From assembly GCF_014196625.1 (NCBI RefSeq), contig NZ_JACIDZ010000017.1, positions 1-64,000 of the forward strand: DNA of 64,000 nucleotides, in the 5' to 3' direction. The notes below the pieces were generated by a model. The model did no database searches. It was not told where the DNA came from and was given only the letters and a program-made list of their open reading frames with translations. A program made the position numbers and the translations under genes. Source of the DNA: Martelella radicis. GTDB taxonomy: Bacteria; Pseudomonadota; Alphaproteobacteria; Rhizobiales; Rhizobiaceae. Shown piece after piece: positions 53,215-63,175 of this stretch; position 1 is the stretch's first letter, and every line of letters starts with the position of its first letter.

Positions 53215-55524
53215 ATGACTGAACCCGCCAAGACCGAAAAACCATGGGCCGCGATCAACAGCGGCGTCATCCGCGCGCCGATCGGGACCGAACATCTCGG
53301 CCATGCCGTCATCGACCCCTCCGGCGCCTTCGAGGCGGGATCATACGCATCCTTCACGCTCACCTATACGGCGGGCACGTTCGGTATTGACGATTCAGGC
53401 AGTCTCAGGGTCTGCTTCCGCTTTGCCTCCGACCAGAGCAGCCCGCAATTCGATGATCCAAAGGCCGCCAATTACTGCACGGTGGAGGCCTCGAATGGCG
53501 CCGTGCTGCAGGTCCGCTTCGATCCCAAGGGCAATGTCCGCCCATGGGACCGGACCATCTGGATCAAAGTGGTGAAAGGTTACCTGCAGGAGGGCGACCA
53601 CATCACCATCCGCTTCGGCGTCACCGACCACGGCGGCCCCGGCATGCGACTTCAGACCTTCTGCGAGAAGAATTTCGAATTCCGCGTTCTGGTCGACCCG
53701 ATCGCCACCTTCAACTTCCAGACGCTTCCGGTCCAGCCTTCGATCTCGATCGTGCCGGGAGCCCCGGAGCGCTTCGCCGCCGTTCTGCCGACGCTCAAGC
53801 GCCCCGGCGAACGTTTCACTCTGAAGGTCAGAGGCGAGGACAAGTGGGACAATCCCTCAAACCGCTGCAACGCGGTCTTCACCGTGGAAGCCGAGGGCAG
53901 GATCGAGGGTCTGCCGCAAACCCTGACGTTGGGCGAGGGCCCCTATGCCTTTGAGATCGGAGACCTCGTCTCTCCCGAACCCGGCAAGGTCGCGATCACG
54001 CTGAAGGACGAGAGGGGCAATGTCGTGGCCCGGTCCAATCCGCTGATCATCGAGGACCGGCCGCTGATGCATTTCTGGGGCGACATGCACGGCCAGTCTG
54101 GAGAGACCATCGGCACCGGCTCGGCGGAGGAGTATTTTGCCTTCGCCCGCGACCGCGCCTTTGTCGATGCCTGCGGCCATCAGGGCAATGACTTCCAGAT
54201 CACCGACGCCTTCTGGGAGGAACTGAACGCCATCACCGCCCGCTTTGACGCCCCCGGCGAGTTCGTTGCGATGCCCGGCTATGAATGGTCGGGCAACACC
54301 GCGCTTGGCGGCGACCGCAACGTCTTCTTTCCGGAGGAAGGCCGCATCATCCGACGATCGTCCAAGGCCCTGATCGAAGGCGGCGCGGATACCGACTGCG
54401 TGACCGCCGGCGCGCTTTTCGAATCGCTCGCGAGAAACGGCGAATTCGATGTCGTCTGCTACGCCCATTGCGGGGGACGCTACGCCGACATTGCGCTGGC
54501 CCATGACGGAAGGTTCGAGAAATCCGTGGAGGTTCATTCCTCATGGGGCACGTTCGAGTGGCTGCTGCAGGATGCGCTCAGGCTCGGTTACCGTGTCGGC
54601 GTTGTCGCCAATTCCGACGGCCACAAGGGGCGACCGGGCGCAAGCTATCCGGGCGCGGGCAAATTCGGCGCGATCGGCGGGCTGACCTGTTTCCTGACAC
54701 CGGAACTGAGCCGTGAGGCGCTGCTTGATGCCATGCGCAAACGCCATCACTACGGCACGAGCGGCGGTCATAGCGGCCGCATGGCGATCGACCTTGCCAT
54801 AGGTTTTGACCGGCCCGCGACGCTTTATCACGACGACCCGAAGCTTGGACCAACTGAGGGCATCGCCGCCAGAACCGCGATGATGGGCGACATCATTCAC
54901 CTGCCCGAGGGCGGCGCGAGGCTTTCCGTCAGCATAGCCGCGCGCGCGCCCGTTCTCCGGGTCGACCTCTTCAACGGCCTCGACCATGTGGAGACGATCC
55001 GCAACTACCGGCAGGAAGACCTTGGCAAGCGCATCCGCATACGCTGGGAAGGCGCGGAATATCGCGGCCGTTTCCGCCAGGTCGTCTGGGACGGCAAGGC
55101 CATGCTTTCATCGAACAGCATCGTCTCGGCATCACCGCTCAATTTCTTCAACCACGACAAGACGGTTGAACTGACCGGACCGCGCGATGTCAGATGGAAA
55201 GCCCAGACAACCGGCAATTTCGGCGGCGTCGACCTGGTGTTGGAAAACGAGACGGACGGCGCGCTTGCAATCGAGACGCCGCTGGTCAGCGCCGAGATTC
55301 CCATCTCGGAAATCGGTTATGACGGCGTCATCTTCGACAAATCCGGCGAACTGCCGCGTTTTCTCTCCGTAACGCGGCTGCCCGATGCCGGTATTGCCGC
55401 GGAGATTGCCTTCACGCGCGAACTCGACATCCGCCCCGAAGGCGACAATGCCTGGTATCTCCGCGTCGAACTCGAGGACGGCACCTGCGCCTGGACCAGC
55501 CCGGTCTACCTCTTCCGCGATTGA
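53215..55524 (+). CDS. DUF3604 protein, putative PHP-like metallohydrolase
   Basis: This large protein (769 aa) has no signal peptide and is probably cytoplasmic. Residues 1-270 are beta-rich. The DUF3604 catalytic part follows with a set of metal-ligand motifs: HFWGDMHGQSGETIGTGS (about 284-301), DACGHQGND (about 319-327), MPGYEWSGNT (about 351-360), VCYAHCGGRYAD, VEVHSSWGTFEW and NSDGHKGRPG (about 465-474). These His/Asp-rich motifs fit a PHP/metallophosphoesterase-like hydrolase with several metals. The family has no firmly known reaction. It sits in a TRAP operon, so it likely acts on the imported compound or on a phosphorylated derivative of it. Confidence 0.8.
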   Translation: MTEPAKTEKPWAAINSGVIRAPIGTEHLGHAVIDPSGAFEAGSYASFTLTYTAGTFGIDDSGSLRVCFRFASDQSSPQFDDPKAANYCTVEASNGAVLQVRFDPKGNVRPWDRTIWIKVVKGYLQEGDHITIRFGVTDHGGPGMRLQTFCEKNFEFRVLVDPIATFNFQTLPVQPSISIVPGAPERFAAVLPTLKRPGERFTLKVRGEDKWDNPSNRCNAVFTVEAEGRIEGLPQTLTLGEGPYAFEIGDLVSPEPGKVAITLKDERGNVVARSNPLIIEDRPLMHFWGDMHGQSGETIGTGSAEEYFAFARDRAFVDACGHQGNDFQITDAFWEELNAITARFDAPGEFVAMPGYEWSGNTALGGDRNVFFPEEGRIIRRSSKALIEGGADTDCVTAGALFESLARNGEFDVVCYAHCGGRYADIALAHDGRFEKSVEVHSSWGTFEWLLQDALRLGYRVGVVANSDGHKGRPGASYPGAGKFGAIGGLTCFLTPELSREALLDAMRKRHHYGTSGGHSGRMAIDLAIGFDRPATLYHDDPKLGPTEGIAARTAMMGDIIHLPEGGARLSVSIAARAPVLRVDLFNGLDHVETIRNYRQEDLGKRIRIRWEGAEYRGRFRQVVWDGKAMLSSNSIVSASPLNFFNHDKTVELTGPRDVRWKAQTTGNFGGVDLVLENETDGALAIETPLVSAEIPISEIGYDGVIFDKSGELPRFLSVTRLPDAGIAAEIAFTRELDIRPEGDNAWYLRVELEDGTCAWTSPVYLFRD

Positions 55525-55574
55525 CCGCGTGGCGTTCTGCGGGACCCTTCCGATCATATGTAGCTGCCGAGACG

Positions 55575-57410
55575 TCAATTGAGGCAGAAATGGCCGGGCG
55601 AGACTTCGCTGTAGTTCTGCTTTTTCGCTGCATAGTCAAGCGGACGGATCGGGCTTTTCAGATCATCGACCTGTCCGCCGCGCTTCATGCCGAGACGGGC
55701 GGGATCGGGGATCGGCACGGCCTGCATCAACTTGCGCGTGTAGGGATGCTGCGGATTGGAGAAGACGGCATCGCGCGGGCCGATCTCGACGATTTCGCCG
55801 AGATACATCACCGCCACCTGATGGCTGACGCGTTCGACCACGGCCATGTCGTGGGAGATGAACAGGAAAGCGATATTCATGCTCTCCTGCAGGTCGAGCA
55901 TCAGGTTGATCACCTGCGCCTTGATCGAGACATCGAGGGCCGACACGCTTTCATCGGCAATGATCACCTTCGGATTGAGCGCAAGCGCGCGGGCGATGCA
56001 GATGCGCTGGCGCTGGCCGCCGGAAAACTCGTGCGGATAGCGTTTCGCCATATCCGGCGTCAGGCCGACCTTGTCGAGAATGTCGGAAACCATGTCGCGG
56101 GCTTCCTGCCGTGTGCCCAGTCTGTGTTCGAGATAGGGCTCGGCAACCGCCTCGCCGACGGTCATGCGCGGATTGAGGCTTGCGAAGGGGTCCTGAAAGA
56201 TCATCTGCACCGACTGGCGCAGCTTGCGCATCGAGCGTCCGTCATAACCAAGCACGTCTTCGCCATCGACCAGCACCTCACCGCTGTCCGGTTCAAGCAG
56301 ACGCATGATGGCGCGCCCGGTCGTGGATTTGCCGCAGCCGGATTCTCCGACAAGCGAAAGGGTCTCTCCGGCATGAAGCTTGAACGACACATTCTCCGCC
56401 GCATGCACACGCCCGCTCAAGCGCGAGAAAAGGCCGGAATGGATGTCGAACCGCACCGACAGGTTCCGCGTTTCGAGAACCGGCCTTTCGGCGCGCGCGA
56501 CCGTGTCCTTTGACACGGCGGCAGGCGTGATGTCGCCGGTCTTAACATCGGTAATCGGAAAACGCTCCGGCAGCTGCGTGCCGGACATCGAGCCGAGCAC
56601 CGGCACGGCCGACAGCAGGGCGCGGGTATAGGGCTCGCGGCTGTTGGCGAAGATATCGCTGGTCTTTCCGCTTTCCACCTGCTCGCCGCGGAACATCACC
56701 ACCGTGCGGTCGGCAATCTCCGCTACCACACCCATATCATGGGTGATGAACAGGACGGAGGTGCCCTCCTCCTCCTGCAGGGTCTTGATCAGATCGAGGA
56801 TCTGGCCCTGAATGGTGACATCCAGCGCTGTCGTCGGCTCGTCGGCGATCAGCAGTTTCGGGCGGGCGGCGAGCGCCATGGCGATCATCACCCGCTGGCG
56901 CATGCCGCCGGAAAAGCGGTGCGGATATTCATCGAAACGGGATGCGGCAGACGGGATACGCACCTTTTCCAGAAGCCGGATCGTTTCGGCGCGCGCTTCC
57001 TTTTTGCTCACATCGCTGTGGCAGCGGATCGCCTCGGATATCTGGTCGCCTATGGTGAAGAGCGGATTGAGGCTCGTCATCGGCTCCTGGAAGATCATCG
57101 AGACATCGGCCCCGCGGGTGGCCCGCATCTCCCTGTCGGAAGCCTGCAGCAAATCGCGGCCATCCAGAAGGATGCGGCCTTCGACGCGCGACATGTCGCG
57201 CGGCAGAAGCCCCATGATCGAAAGCGACGTCACGCTCTTGCCCGAGCCGCTTTCGCCGACGATCGCGAGCGTCTCCCCCGGCATCACGTCGAAGGAGACA
57301 TTGCGGACAACGCTGCGCCAGTCGCCTTCCGCATAGAAGGAGGTGGTCAGGTTCTGTACCGACAGAACCGGCGTCATCTGGCTGACATTCGTGTTTGGCT
57401 GATGTGTCAT
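55575..57410 (-). CDS. Dipeptide-type ABC transporter, fused double ATP-binding protein
   Basis: This 611 aa protein joins DppD-like and DppF-like ATPases. Domain 1 (about 12-260) has Walker [10 protein letters not shown], signature [15 protein letters not shown] and ADEPTTALD. Domain 2 (about 315-575) has Walker [12 protein letters not shown], signature [15 protein letters not shown] and [11 protein letters not shown]. The peptide-type oligo domain [11 protein letters not shown] is at the end. It energises the permeases at 61311-63124, from which it is separated by five genes. No binding protein of this system is in the window. Confidence 0.93.
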   Translation of the reverse strand: MTHQPNTNVSQMTPVLSVQNLTTSFYAEGDWRSVVRNVSFDVMPGETLAIVGESGSGKSVTSLSIMGLLPRDMSRVEGRILLDGRDLLQASDREMRATRGADVSMIFQEPMTSLNPLFTIGDQISEAIRCHSDVSKKEARAETIRLLEKVRIPSAASRFDEYPHRFSGGMRQRVMIAMALAARPKLLIADEPTTALDVTIQGQILDLIKTLQEEEGTSVLFITHDMGVVAEIADRTVVMFRGEQVESGKTSDIFANSREPYTRALLSAVPVLGSMSGTQLPERFPITDVKTGDITPAAVSKDTVARAERPVLETRNLSVRFDIHSGLFSRLSGRVHAAENVSFKLHAGETLSLVGESGCGKSTTGRAIMRLLEPDSGEVLVDGEDVLGYDGRSMRKLRQSVQMIFQDPFASLNPRMTVGEAVAEPYLEHRLGTRQEARDMVSDILDKVGLTPDMAKRYPHEFSGGQRQRICIARALALNPKVIIADESVSALDVSIKAQVINLMLDLQESMNIAFLFISHDMAVVERVSHQVAVMYLGEIVEIGPRDAVFSNPQHPYTRKLMQAVPIPDPARLGMKRGGQVDDLKSPIRPLDYAAKKQNYSEVSPGHFCLN

Positions 57411-57440
57411 TTTGCAGTCCCCTTCGTCGTCTTCCGGTCC

Positions 57441-58637
57441 TCAGTCAGGCCATTTGAGCAAGCTGTCGAACCGGTGACGGCTCAGGTCTTCAATCGGCGT
57501 GGCGATGATGTCGTTGGAGCGCTGGGCACGGTCCAGCTCCTCGCCGAGACGGCGTGCCACGATTTGTTCCTGACCGGGATGCAGGTTGCACGGGTCGAGA
57601 TAGAAATACTGATGCTCGGCCTCATGATCGCGCACGATGATCGGCGGATCGCCGGCGGCAAGCGCTGCGGCCAGATCCCATGCGGTGATCCGTGCCTCGG
57701 TGGGATCAATCATGACCTTGAGGCGATCAAGCGGATTTTTGGTCGGATCGGGATCGATGACCGGATTGATGCCCGGCCGACCGTCAAGCGTATCCTTCCA
57801 GAGGTCGAGATAGCTTTTCTCGCGGGCGCGAATGCCCTCGTGATCGCGAACCTCCCAGGCTTCAAGCGCGGCCATGACACCGAAAATGCTTTCCTTGCCG
57901 ACCTTCATGCCACGGCCAATGCCGTAGTTCTGGATATAGGCGTTGCGAACCATCTCCTTGGCGCCCGCGACAATGCCCGTGGTCGGGCCGCCGAGGAACT
58001 TGTGGCCGGAATAGAGCACCACATCCGCACCAGTCGCGAGAAAGCCCCGGAGGTCGTATTCCGACGCCGCATCGACGATCACCGGTACGCCGCGCGCATG
58101 GGAGATCTCGACGAATTCGCTCAAGTGCAGGAGGCCGTAATCGACCACGTGATGGGAGACGACATAGACGGCCGCCGCCGTGTTCTCCGTGATCGAGTTT
58201 TCCAGATGGAAGCGATGGGTCGAGGTCGCCTGGCCGATCGGAACCACCTTGCCGCCGGCAAGACGGATCGCCTGATCCACGGGCGCTCCGTAATTGACGA
58301 TGTGGCCGACCTGCACGATAACCTCTTTTCGGGTCGTCGTCGTTTCGGGCAGGCGTTCGACGGCCAGGAGATCAGGACCGGTAATGGCGCCGGCGACGGC
58401 GAGGCTGATGCCGGAGGAGCAGGATGCCGTAACAAAACCCGTTTCCGCGCCGGTCAATCGCGCGATGACTTCGCCGGCCTTTCGCTGCAGGTCATTCATC
58501 TCGACGAACTGGGTCATGATCTTCGGCACGGCCGCGACGGCCTCGGGCACCGCGATTGATGCACCGAGACTGGTCATGGTGCCCGAGACGTTGATGACGG
58601 GGCGCAAACCAAGCGATTGCCTGATATCTTCACTCAT
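57441..58637 (-). CDS. SelA-like PLP-dependent enzyme
   Basis: This 398 aa fold-type I PLP protein of the SelA-like group (COG1921) has the PLP lysine in [15 protein letters not shown] (Lys213) and the PLP Asp in VPVIVDAAS (Asp189). No SelB, SelD or tRNA-Sec is nearby and the length is short for bacterial SelA, so it is not selenocysteine synthase. Known relatives act as lyases on amino acid or amino-sugar acids (D-glucosaminate-6-phosphate ammonia-lyase type). ATG at 58637 starts at MSEDIRQSL. It probably pairs with the COG3964-like amidohydrolase at 60098, a recurrent pair in bacteria as I recall. Confidence 0.8.
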   Translation of the reverse strand: MSEDIRQSLGLRPVINVSGTMTSLGASIAVPEAVAAVPKIMTQFVEMNDLQRKAGEVIARLTGAETGFVTASCSSGISLAVAGAITGPDLLAVERLPETTTTRKEVIVQVGHIVNYGAPVDQAIRLAGGKVVPIGQATSTHRFHLENSITENTAAAVYVVSHHVVDYGLLHLSEFVEISHARGVPVIVDAASEYDLRGFLATGADVVLYSGHKFLGGPTTGIVAGAKEMVRNAYIQNYGIGRGMKVGKESIFGVMAALEAWEVRDHEGIRAREKSYLDLWKDTLDGRPGINPVIDPDPTKNPLDRLKVMIDPTEARITAWDLAAALAAGDPPIIVRDHEAEHQYFYLDPCNLHPGQEQIVARRLGEELDRAQRSNDIIATPIEDLSRHRFDSLLKWPD

Positions 58638-58661
58638 TGAAAGTCTCCGTGGATTTGCCGA

Positions 58662-58676
58662 CAGCGCCCGGCGCTG
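58662..58676. promoter_or_regulatory. Palindrome between divergent SelA-like and IclR genes
   Basis: CAGCGCC-C-GGCGCTG is a perfect inverted repeat with 7-bp arms in the 91 bp between the starts of the two divergent genes. It lies upstream of both starts, so an operator for the IclR regulator fits better than a terminator. IclR sites are usually palindromes of about 15 bp. Confidence 0.5.
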
Positions 58677-58728
58677 CTCGACAACTGTATCGTAATAATG
58701 CAATATCGCCCCGAACTGAGGAACGATC

Positions 58729-59550
58729 ATGACCGAGACGAACGACACCGGCTCCGTTGAGAAAACGGCGTCTGCCCCTGAAAAAAAGACAAAAAGAACC
58801 CGTGTCAGCGGCATAGACCGTGTTCTTCAGATCATCGATCATCTGTATGAAACCGGAGAACCGGCCGGCGGCTACGCCATTGCCAAGGCGATCAAGGCTC
58901 CGCTTTCGACCATCTACACGATCACCGAGGACCTGGTTGAAAAGGAAGTGCTGACCCGCGCCCATGACGGCACTCTGTGGCTCGGCCCCCGTCTTTACAA
59001 TTACGGCATCGCCTATGCGCGCTCCGTCGATTTCATGCGGGTGGCCACACAGGAAATGCATGACCTTTGCCGCCGCGCGGGCGAAACCGTGCAGCTTTGC
59101 GGGCGCGACGGCCACCACATGCTGGTCATGGCCATGGCCGACGGGCCCAGCCATTTCCAGGTCATGTCGCGCGTCGGTTCGCGCATTCCGCTGAACTGGA
59201 CCGCGTCCGGCCGGCTTCTGGTCGGCCACATGCCGGAAAAGGACCGCATCGAGCTGTTCAAGCGCGGCGCCCGCGCCTCGCCGACGGGACGGGCAACCAT
59301 CGACCCGAAAGAACTGTCCAGCGCGGCGGCGATTGCCTTTGACAACAGGCTTTCGGTTCAGGTCGGTGAGTCCGACTATTCCGTTGCCTGCATCGCCTCG
59401 CCGATCTGCAATGCTGCGGGGGAGTGCACCGCGACGATCTCCATCGTGCTGCCCGAGCAGAAGGCGACGGCGGGCGACGTGCCCTTCGGCGACTATGTCC
59501 GCGATTCGGCGGAACGTATCGAGCGGTTGATGGGATGGCGCGAACACTAG
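58729..59550 (+). CDS. IclR family transcriptional regulator
   Basis: This 273 aa protein has a charged N-terminal tail (1-28), a winged helix ([43 protein letters not shown], about 26-68) and an IclR effector domain (about 90-265) with [47 protein letters not shown]-like core (about 118-164). It lies in opposite direction inside a leftward operon, between the RidA and SelA-like genes, and likely controls the divergent SelA-like and ATPase genes and perhaps the whole cluster. Confidence 0.9.
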   Translation: MTETNDTGSVEKTASAPEKKTKRTRVSGIDRVLQIIDHLYETGEPAGGYAIAKAIKAPLSTIYTITEDLVEKEVLTRAHDGTLWLGPRLYNYGIAYARSVDFMRVATQEMHDLCRRAGETVQLCGRDGHHMLVMAMADGPSHFQVMSRVGSRIPLNWTASGRLLVGHMPEKDRIELFKRGARASPTGRATIDPKELSSAAAIAFDNRLSVQVGESDYSVACIASPICNAAGECTATISIVLPEQKATAGDVPFGDYVRDSAERIERLMGWREH

Positions 59551-59553
59551 GTC

Positions 59554-60051
59554 TCAGTCCTTCAGAGCGACAATCGCTTCGATTTCAACAGTGATGTTGT
59601 TCGGGAGCGAACCAAGGCCGACCGCCGAGCGTGCATGAATGCCGGCCTCGCCGAACACCTCGATGAAGAGATCCGAGCAACCGTTGATGACGGCCGGATG
59701 CCGGGTGAAATCAGGCGCTGCGTTGACCATGCCGAGGATCTTGACCACATGCTTGATGCGGTCGAGGTCACCCAGCGCATCCTGCATCACGGCCAGAAGA
59801 TTGAGCCCCGTCAGCCTTGCATGCTTGTAGGCTTCTTCGACGGTCACGTCGCCGCCGACCTTGCCGTAATATTGCGAACCATCCTTCTCGCTCGGCCCCT
59901 GCCCTGACAGATAGAGGATATTGCCCTCCTGCTTGTAGGCCGCGAAGTTGGCGATCGGCGGCTGCGCTGGCGGGATCTCGATGCCGAGCGTCGCAAGACG
60001 TTCAGCGACGCTCGCCGCTTCGCCTTTCTTGATTGCGGATGTCTGGGACAC
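59554..60051 (-). CDS. RidA family protein
   Basis: This 165 aa protein of the YjgF/YER057c/UK114 (RidA) family normally removes reactive enamine or imine intermediates made by PLP enzymes. The core motifs are present: NILYLSGQGPSEKDGSQYYGKVGGDVTVEEAY (about 48-79), NLLAVMQDALGDLDRIKHVVKILGMVNAAPDF (about 88-119) and ARSAVGLGSLPNNITVEIEAIVAL (about 140-163). GTG at 60051 follows AGGAGTTTTC. The canonical Arg in the VKxxG-like position is not certain. Its location beside a SelA-like PLP lyase fits its role. Confidence 0.88.
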   Translation of the reverse strand: MSQTSAIKKGEAASVAERLATLGIEIPPAQPPIANFAAYKQEGNILYLSGQGPSEKDGSQYYGKVGGDVTVEEAYKHARLTGLNLLAVMQDALGDLDRIKHVVKILGMVNAAPDFTRHPAVINGCSDLFIEVFGEAGIHARSAVGLGSLPNNITVEIEAIVALKD

Positions 60052-60097
60052 GAAAACTCCTGTACTTTCAAAATGTGGTGGCTGGCCGCTCGTTTGG

Positions 60098-61306
60098 TCA
60101 GCGAAATGCATAATTCTGTCCGTTGTAACCGGCACGCCATGTGCCTGGCGTGTGACGCGACGCCTTGACGGCCTTCGTGCCGATAACGGCATAGGCCGGG
60201 TCGAACAGGCGCGTCATATGCGCCGGGTCGCCGTTGGAATCGACCACGTCCAGTTCTTCATCAATGAGGTTGAAGATGGTGAACTCGGCGCGTGCGCCGG
60301 GGGCCAGCAGGTTCTCCATCGGCAGGCCGATCACGGCGGCCGGCGCGTGGGTGACGGCGTCGACAATCTTGTCGAACGGCATGCCGACCGACAGCAGTTT
60401 CGACATGGTGGTCGCCATATCCCAGACCGCGCCGTTCAGAGAATGGCCGTGGAGATCGGTCGAGATCGAAAACGGCATCAGCCCGCGTTCAATCGCCGCC
60501 TCTGCAACCTTGAAGGAGAAGGACGCGCCGCCATGGCCGATATCGAGGCGCACGCCCTCGCCGGCGCAGCGTTCGGCCAGGTTGAAGAGGTCTTCATCCT
60601 CCATGATCGAGGAGCCGAGCTTGCCGTTGAAGCAATGGGTGATGATGTCGCCGGGGCCGAGAACCTCGAGCACGTCCTCGTAAAGCGCGGGCGGCTCGCC
60701 GACATGGACCATCATCGGGATTTTCAGGATCTTGGCGATCTTCTTGCCGAGCTTGACCGGCGTAATGCCCCATGAGCCGGTGATGACGTGGCTGGCGCGC
60801 ACCTTGATGCCGATGATGTGCTCGCGGTTTTCCTCGTAGCACTGCAGGATGCGATCGAAGTCGACATCCTTGATGTCACGCAGTTCGGGTACGCGGTTGC
60901 AGGCAACCAGCCCGATGGAACCGAGATTGAGGAATGCCTTCACGCGTTCCACCGACGGTTCGATGATGTATTCACGGAAGCCGTGGAAATTGGCCTCGCC
61001 TGCGGAACCGGCATCGACCAGCGTGGTCACGCCGCGCTCGACGCCGCATTGCGACGGCCTGATCGAGATATCCGTGCCGCCATGCCAGATATGGACGTGA
61101 AGATCTGTCCAGCCCGGCGAGATCCATGCGCCCGCGCCATCGATAACCGCCATGCCTTCGCTGACCGGCAGACCAGGTCCGGTGGCAGCGATCTTTCCGT
61201 CAGCGCCGACGGCAATGTCGATCAGGCCTTCCGGTGTACCGGCCCCGAAAGAAACCGGGCGGACATTGCGGATCAGCATGGGTGAACCAGTGTTTTCAAG
61301 CGGCAT
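60098..61306 (-). CDS. Amidohydrolase/deacetylase family metallohydrolase (COG3964-type)
   Basis: This 402 aa amidohydrolase-superfamily protein has all metal ligands: HxH in WTDLHVHIWHGG (His70, His72), the carboxylated Lys in IIGIKVRAS (about 166), His in MMVHVGEPP (about 200), His in ITHCFNGK (about 228) and Asp in STDLHGHSLN (about 284). Overall it matches COG3964. I recall members of this group from Agrobacterium and Ochrobactrum that hydrolyse acetyl esters of alpha-hydroxy acids, so deacylation of an N-acyl or O-acyl acid is likely. It is 4 bp after the DppC stop. Confidence 0.85.
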   Translation of the reverse strand: MPLENTGSPMLIRNVRPVSFGAGTPEGLIDIAVGADGKIAATGPGLPVSEGMAVIDGAGAWISPGWTDLHVHIWHGGTDISIRPSQCGVERGVTTLVDAGSAGEANFHGFREYIIEPSVERVKAFLNLGSIGLVACNRVPELRDIKDVDFDRILQCYEENREHIIGIKVRASHVITGSWGITPVKLGKKIAKILKIPMMVHVGEPPALYEDVLEVLGPGDIITHCFNGKLGSSIMEDEDLFNLAERCAGEGVRLDIGHGGASFSFKVAEAAIERGLMPFSISTDLHGHSLNGAVWDMATTMSKLLSVGMPFDKIVDAVTHAPAAVIGLPMENLLAPGARAEFTIFNLIDEELDVVDSNGDPAHMTRLFDPAYAVIGTKAVKASRHTPGTWRAGYNGQNYAFR

Positions 61307-61310
61307 TTTC

Positions 61311-62183
61311 TTATAGGTCCTTTTTCAGGCGGGGATCCAGCATGTCGCGCAGGCCGTCGCCGACGATCTGGAGAGAGAGAACGGCCAGAATGATGGCCAG
61401 CCCCGGAAACAGCGTCATCCAGTCGGCCGCCCCCAGATACTGACGCCCGGCGGCAATCATCGTCCCCCAGGTCGGCACTTCCGGACTGACGCCGAGGCCG
61501 AGGAAGGAGAGGCCGGCTTCGGCGAGAATGGCATTGGCAAACAGAAAGGTCGCCTGTACCAGAATGGGCGAAACCAGATTGCGCAGCACATGCCGGGTCA
61601 TGATGTGGCCGGTGGAGATGCCCATCGACCGGGCGGCTTCAACGAAGGGGAGCTCGCGCAGAACGAGGGTCGAGGCACGCACGATGCGGGCAAGCCGCGG
61701 TGCATAGACGATCGACAGCGCGACAATCACCGTCATCAGCGAGGGGCCGAGCGCGGCGACCAGCGCGATTGCCAGCAGAATATCGGGAAACGCCATCATG
61801 GCATCGATGAGACGGGCGATCGGCGTGTCGAGATGTCTGAAGAAGCCCGCGATCAGACCAAGCGTCACGCCGATGATGGTGGAGAGCGCGACGACGGCCG
61901 CGCCGACGAGAAGCGAGAGCCGTCCGGCAAAGAGCGTGCGGGCGAAGACATCGCGGCCGAACTCATCCGTGCCGAACCAGTATTCGGCGCCGGGCGGCGT
62001 CAGACGGTTGGCAATCGACAGCTTGTAGGCCGAATGCGGCGTGATCCAGGGCGCGAGCGCGGCGAGGGCGACAAAGATCAGCAGCACGATCAGACCGAAT
62101 GCCACGCTCTTGCGCTTCAGAAGCTGCCGGATGAATTTCGCCCGTTCACTGCCGGGGCTTGCGACGGTTTGAGTATCGGCCAT
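61311..62183 (-). CDS. Dipeptide-type ABC transporter permease DppC
   Basis: This 290 aa membrane protein has six hydrophobic segments and the DppC features: an N-terminal cytoplasmic tail, HSAYKLSIANRLTPPGAEYWFGTDEFGRDVFAR (about 49-81) and the EAA loop ARIVRASTLVLRELPFVEAARSMGISTGHIM-type (about 159-190). It pairs with DppB, whose stop it overlaps by one base. Confidence 0.93.
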   Translation of the reverse strand: MADTQTVASPGSERAKFIRQLLKRKSVAFGLIVLLIFVALAALAPWITPHSAYKLSIANRLTPPGAEYWFGTDEFGRDVFARTLFAGRLSLLVGAAVVALSTIIGVTLGLIAGFFRHLDTPIARLIDAMMAFPDILLAIALVAALGPSLMTVIVALSIVYAPRLARIVRASTLVLRELPFVEAARSMGISTGHIMTRHVLRNLVSPILVQATFLFANAILAEAGLSFLGLGVSPEVPTWGTMIAAGRQYLGAADWMTLFPGLAIILAVLSLQIVGDGLRDMLDPRLKKDL

Positions 62184-63124
62184 CAGTAACGCACCCTCGG
62201 GTCGACGAGCAGGTAAAGCATATCGATTGCAAAATTGATGAGAACATAAAGCCCGGCGATGACCAGCAGCGCGCCCTGGATGACGGGATAGTCGCGCCGG
62301 AGCACGGCCGAGACCACAAGGCTGCCGACGCCGGGAAGCGCAAACACCGTCTCGGTCACCACCGCCCCGGCAACCAGCACGGCCGCCGTCAGCCCGAGAA
62401 CCGTGAGGATCGGGATCAACGCATTCTTCAGCGCGTGCTTCAGCACCACGCGGCCTTCGGCAAGTCCCTTGGCGCGGGCGGTACGGATATAGTCATCATT
62501 GAAGACATCGAGCATGGCCGCGCGGGTAAACCGCAGGATCAGCGCGGAGGACACCACGCCGAGCGATACCGCCGGCAGGACCAGATGATGCAGCCGGTCC
62601 CAGAAGCTGGCGCCGGGTCCGCCATAGCCCGAGACGGGAAAGAAGCCGAAACGCACCGCAAACACCTGAATGAGAATGAGGCCCAGCCAGAAGCTTGGTA
62701 CGCTTGCCGCCGTCATTGCCACCACGGTTGAGGCCTGGTCGACAAAGGAGCCACGCCGGTAGGCGGCATAGATGCCGACCGGCAGCGCGATGACGGCCGC
62801 GAGCAGAAGCGAGAACATCGTCAGGAAGAAGGTCGGCTCGGCGCGCTGTGCCAGCGCCGTGGTCACCGGGATATTGAGGAAGATCGAGCGCCCGAGATTA
62901 CCCTGCAGCATCTGCCCGATATAGATGACATATTGCTGGAGGATCGACTGGTCGAGACCGAGCCGCGACCGCAGTTCGGCGATATCCTGCGGCGTCGCAT
63001 CCGGCCCGAGCATCACGGCGGCCGGATCGCCGGGCGTGACGCGCACGATGACGAACACGATGGTCACCACCAGAAACATCACGACGATCATTCCAAACAG
63101 GCGTTTGAGAATATACCGGATCAT
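62183..63124 (-). CDS. Dipeptide-type ABC transporter permease DppB
   Basis: This 313 aa membrane protein has the DppB N-terminus (RYILKRLFGMIVVMFLVVTIVF), GLDQSILQQYVIYIGQMLQGNLGRSIF (about 54-80) and the EAA loop MLDVFNDDYIRTARAKGLAEGRVVLKHALKNAL (about 203-235). It belongs to the peptide/opine/nickel family. The substrate may be a peptide, glycoside or acylated amino acid. It starts 52 bp after the beta-glucosidase stop. Confidence 0.93.
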   Translation of the reverse strand: MIRYILKRLFGMIVVMFLVVTIVFVIVRVTPGDPAAVMLGPDATPQDIAELRSRLGLDQSILQQYVIYIGQMLQGNLGRSIFLNIPVTTALAQRAEPTFFLTMFSLLLAAVIALPVGIYAAYRRGSFVDQASTVVAMTAASVPSFWLGLILIQVFAVRFGFFPVSGYGGPGASFWDRLHHLVLPAVSLGVVSSALILRFTRAAMLDVFNDDYIRTARAKGLAEGRVVLKHALKNALIPILTVLGLTAAVLVAGAVVTETVFALPGVGSLVVSAVLRRDYPVIQGALLVIAGLYVLINFAIDMLYLLVDPRVRY

Positions 63125-63175
63125 GAATTCGTTTTCCTGTTTCGGCAGCCCGGCCGGGCCGGGACGGTACGGTCT

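Noticed and set aside
57441-58637. Selenocysteine synthesis gene selA
   Set aside because: The protein is short, no selB, selD or tRNA-Sec is visible, and it lies in a catabolic transporter cluster.
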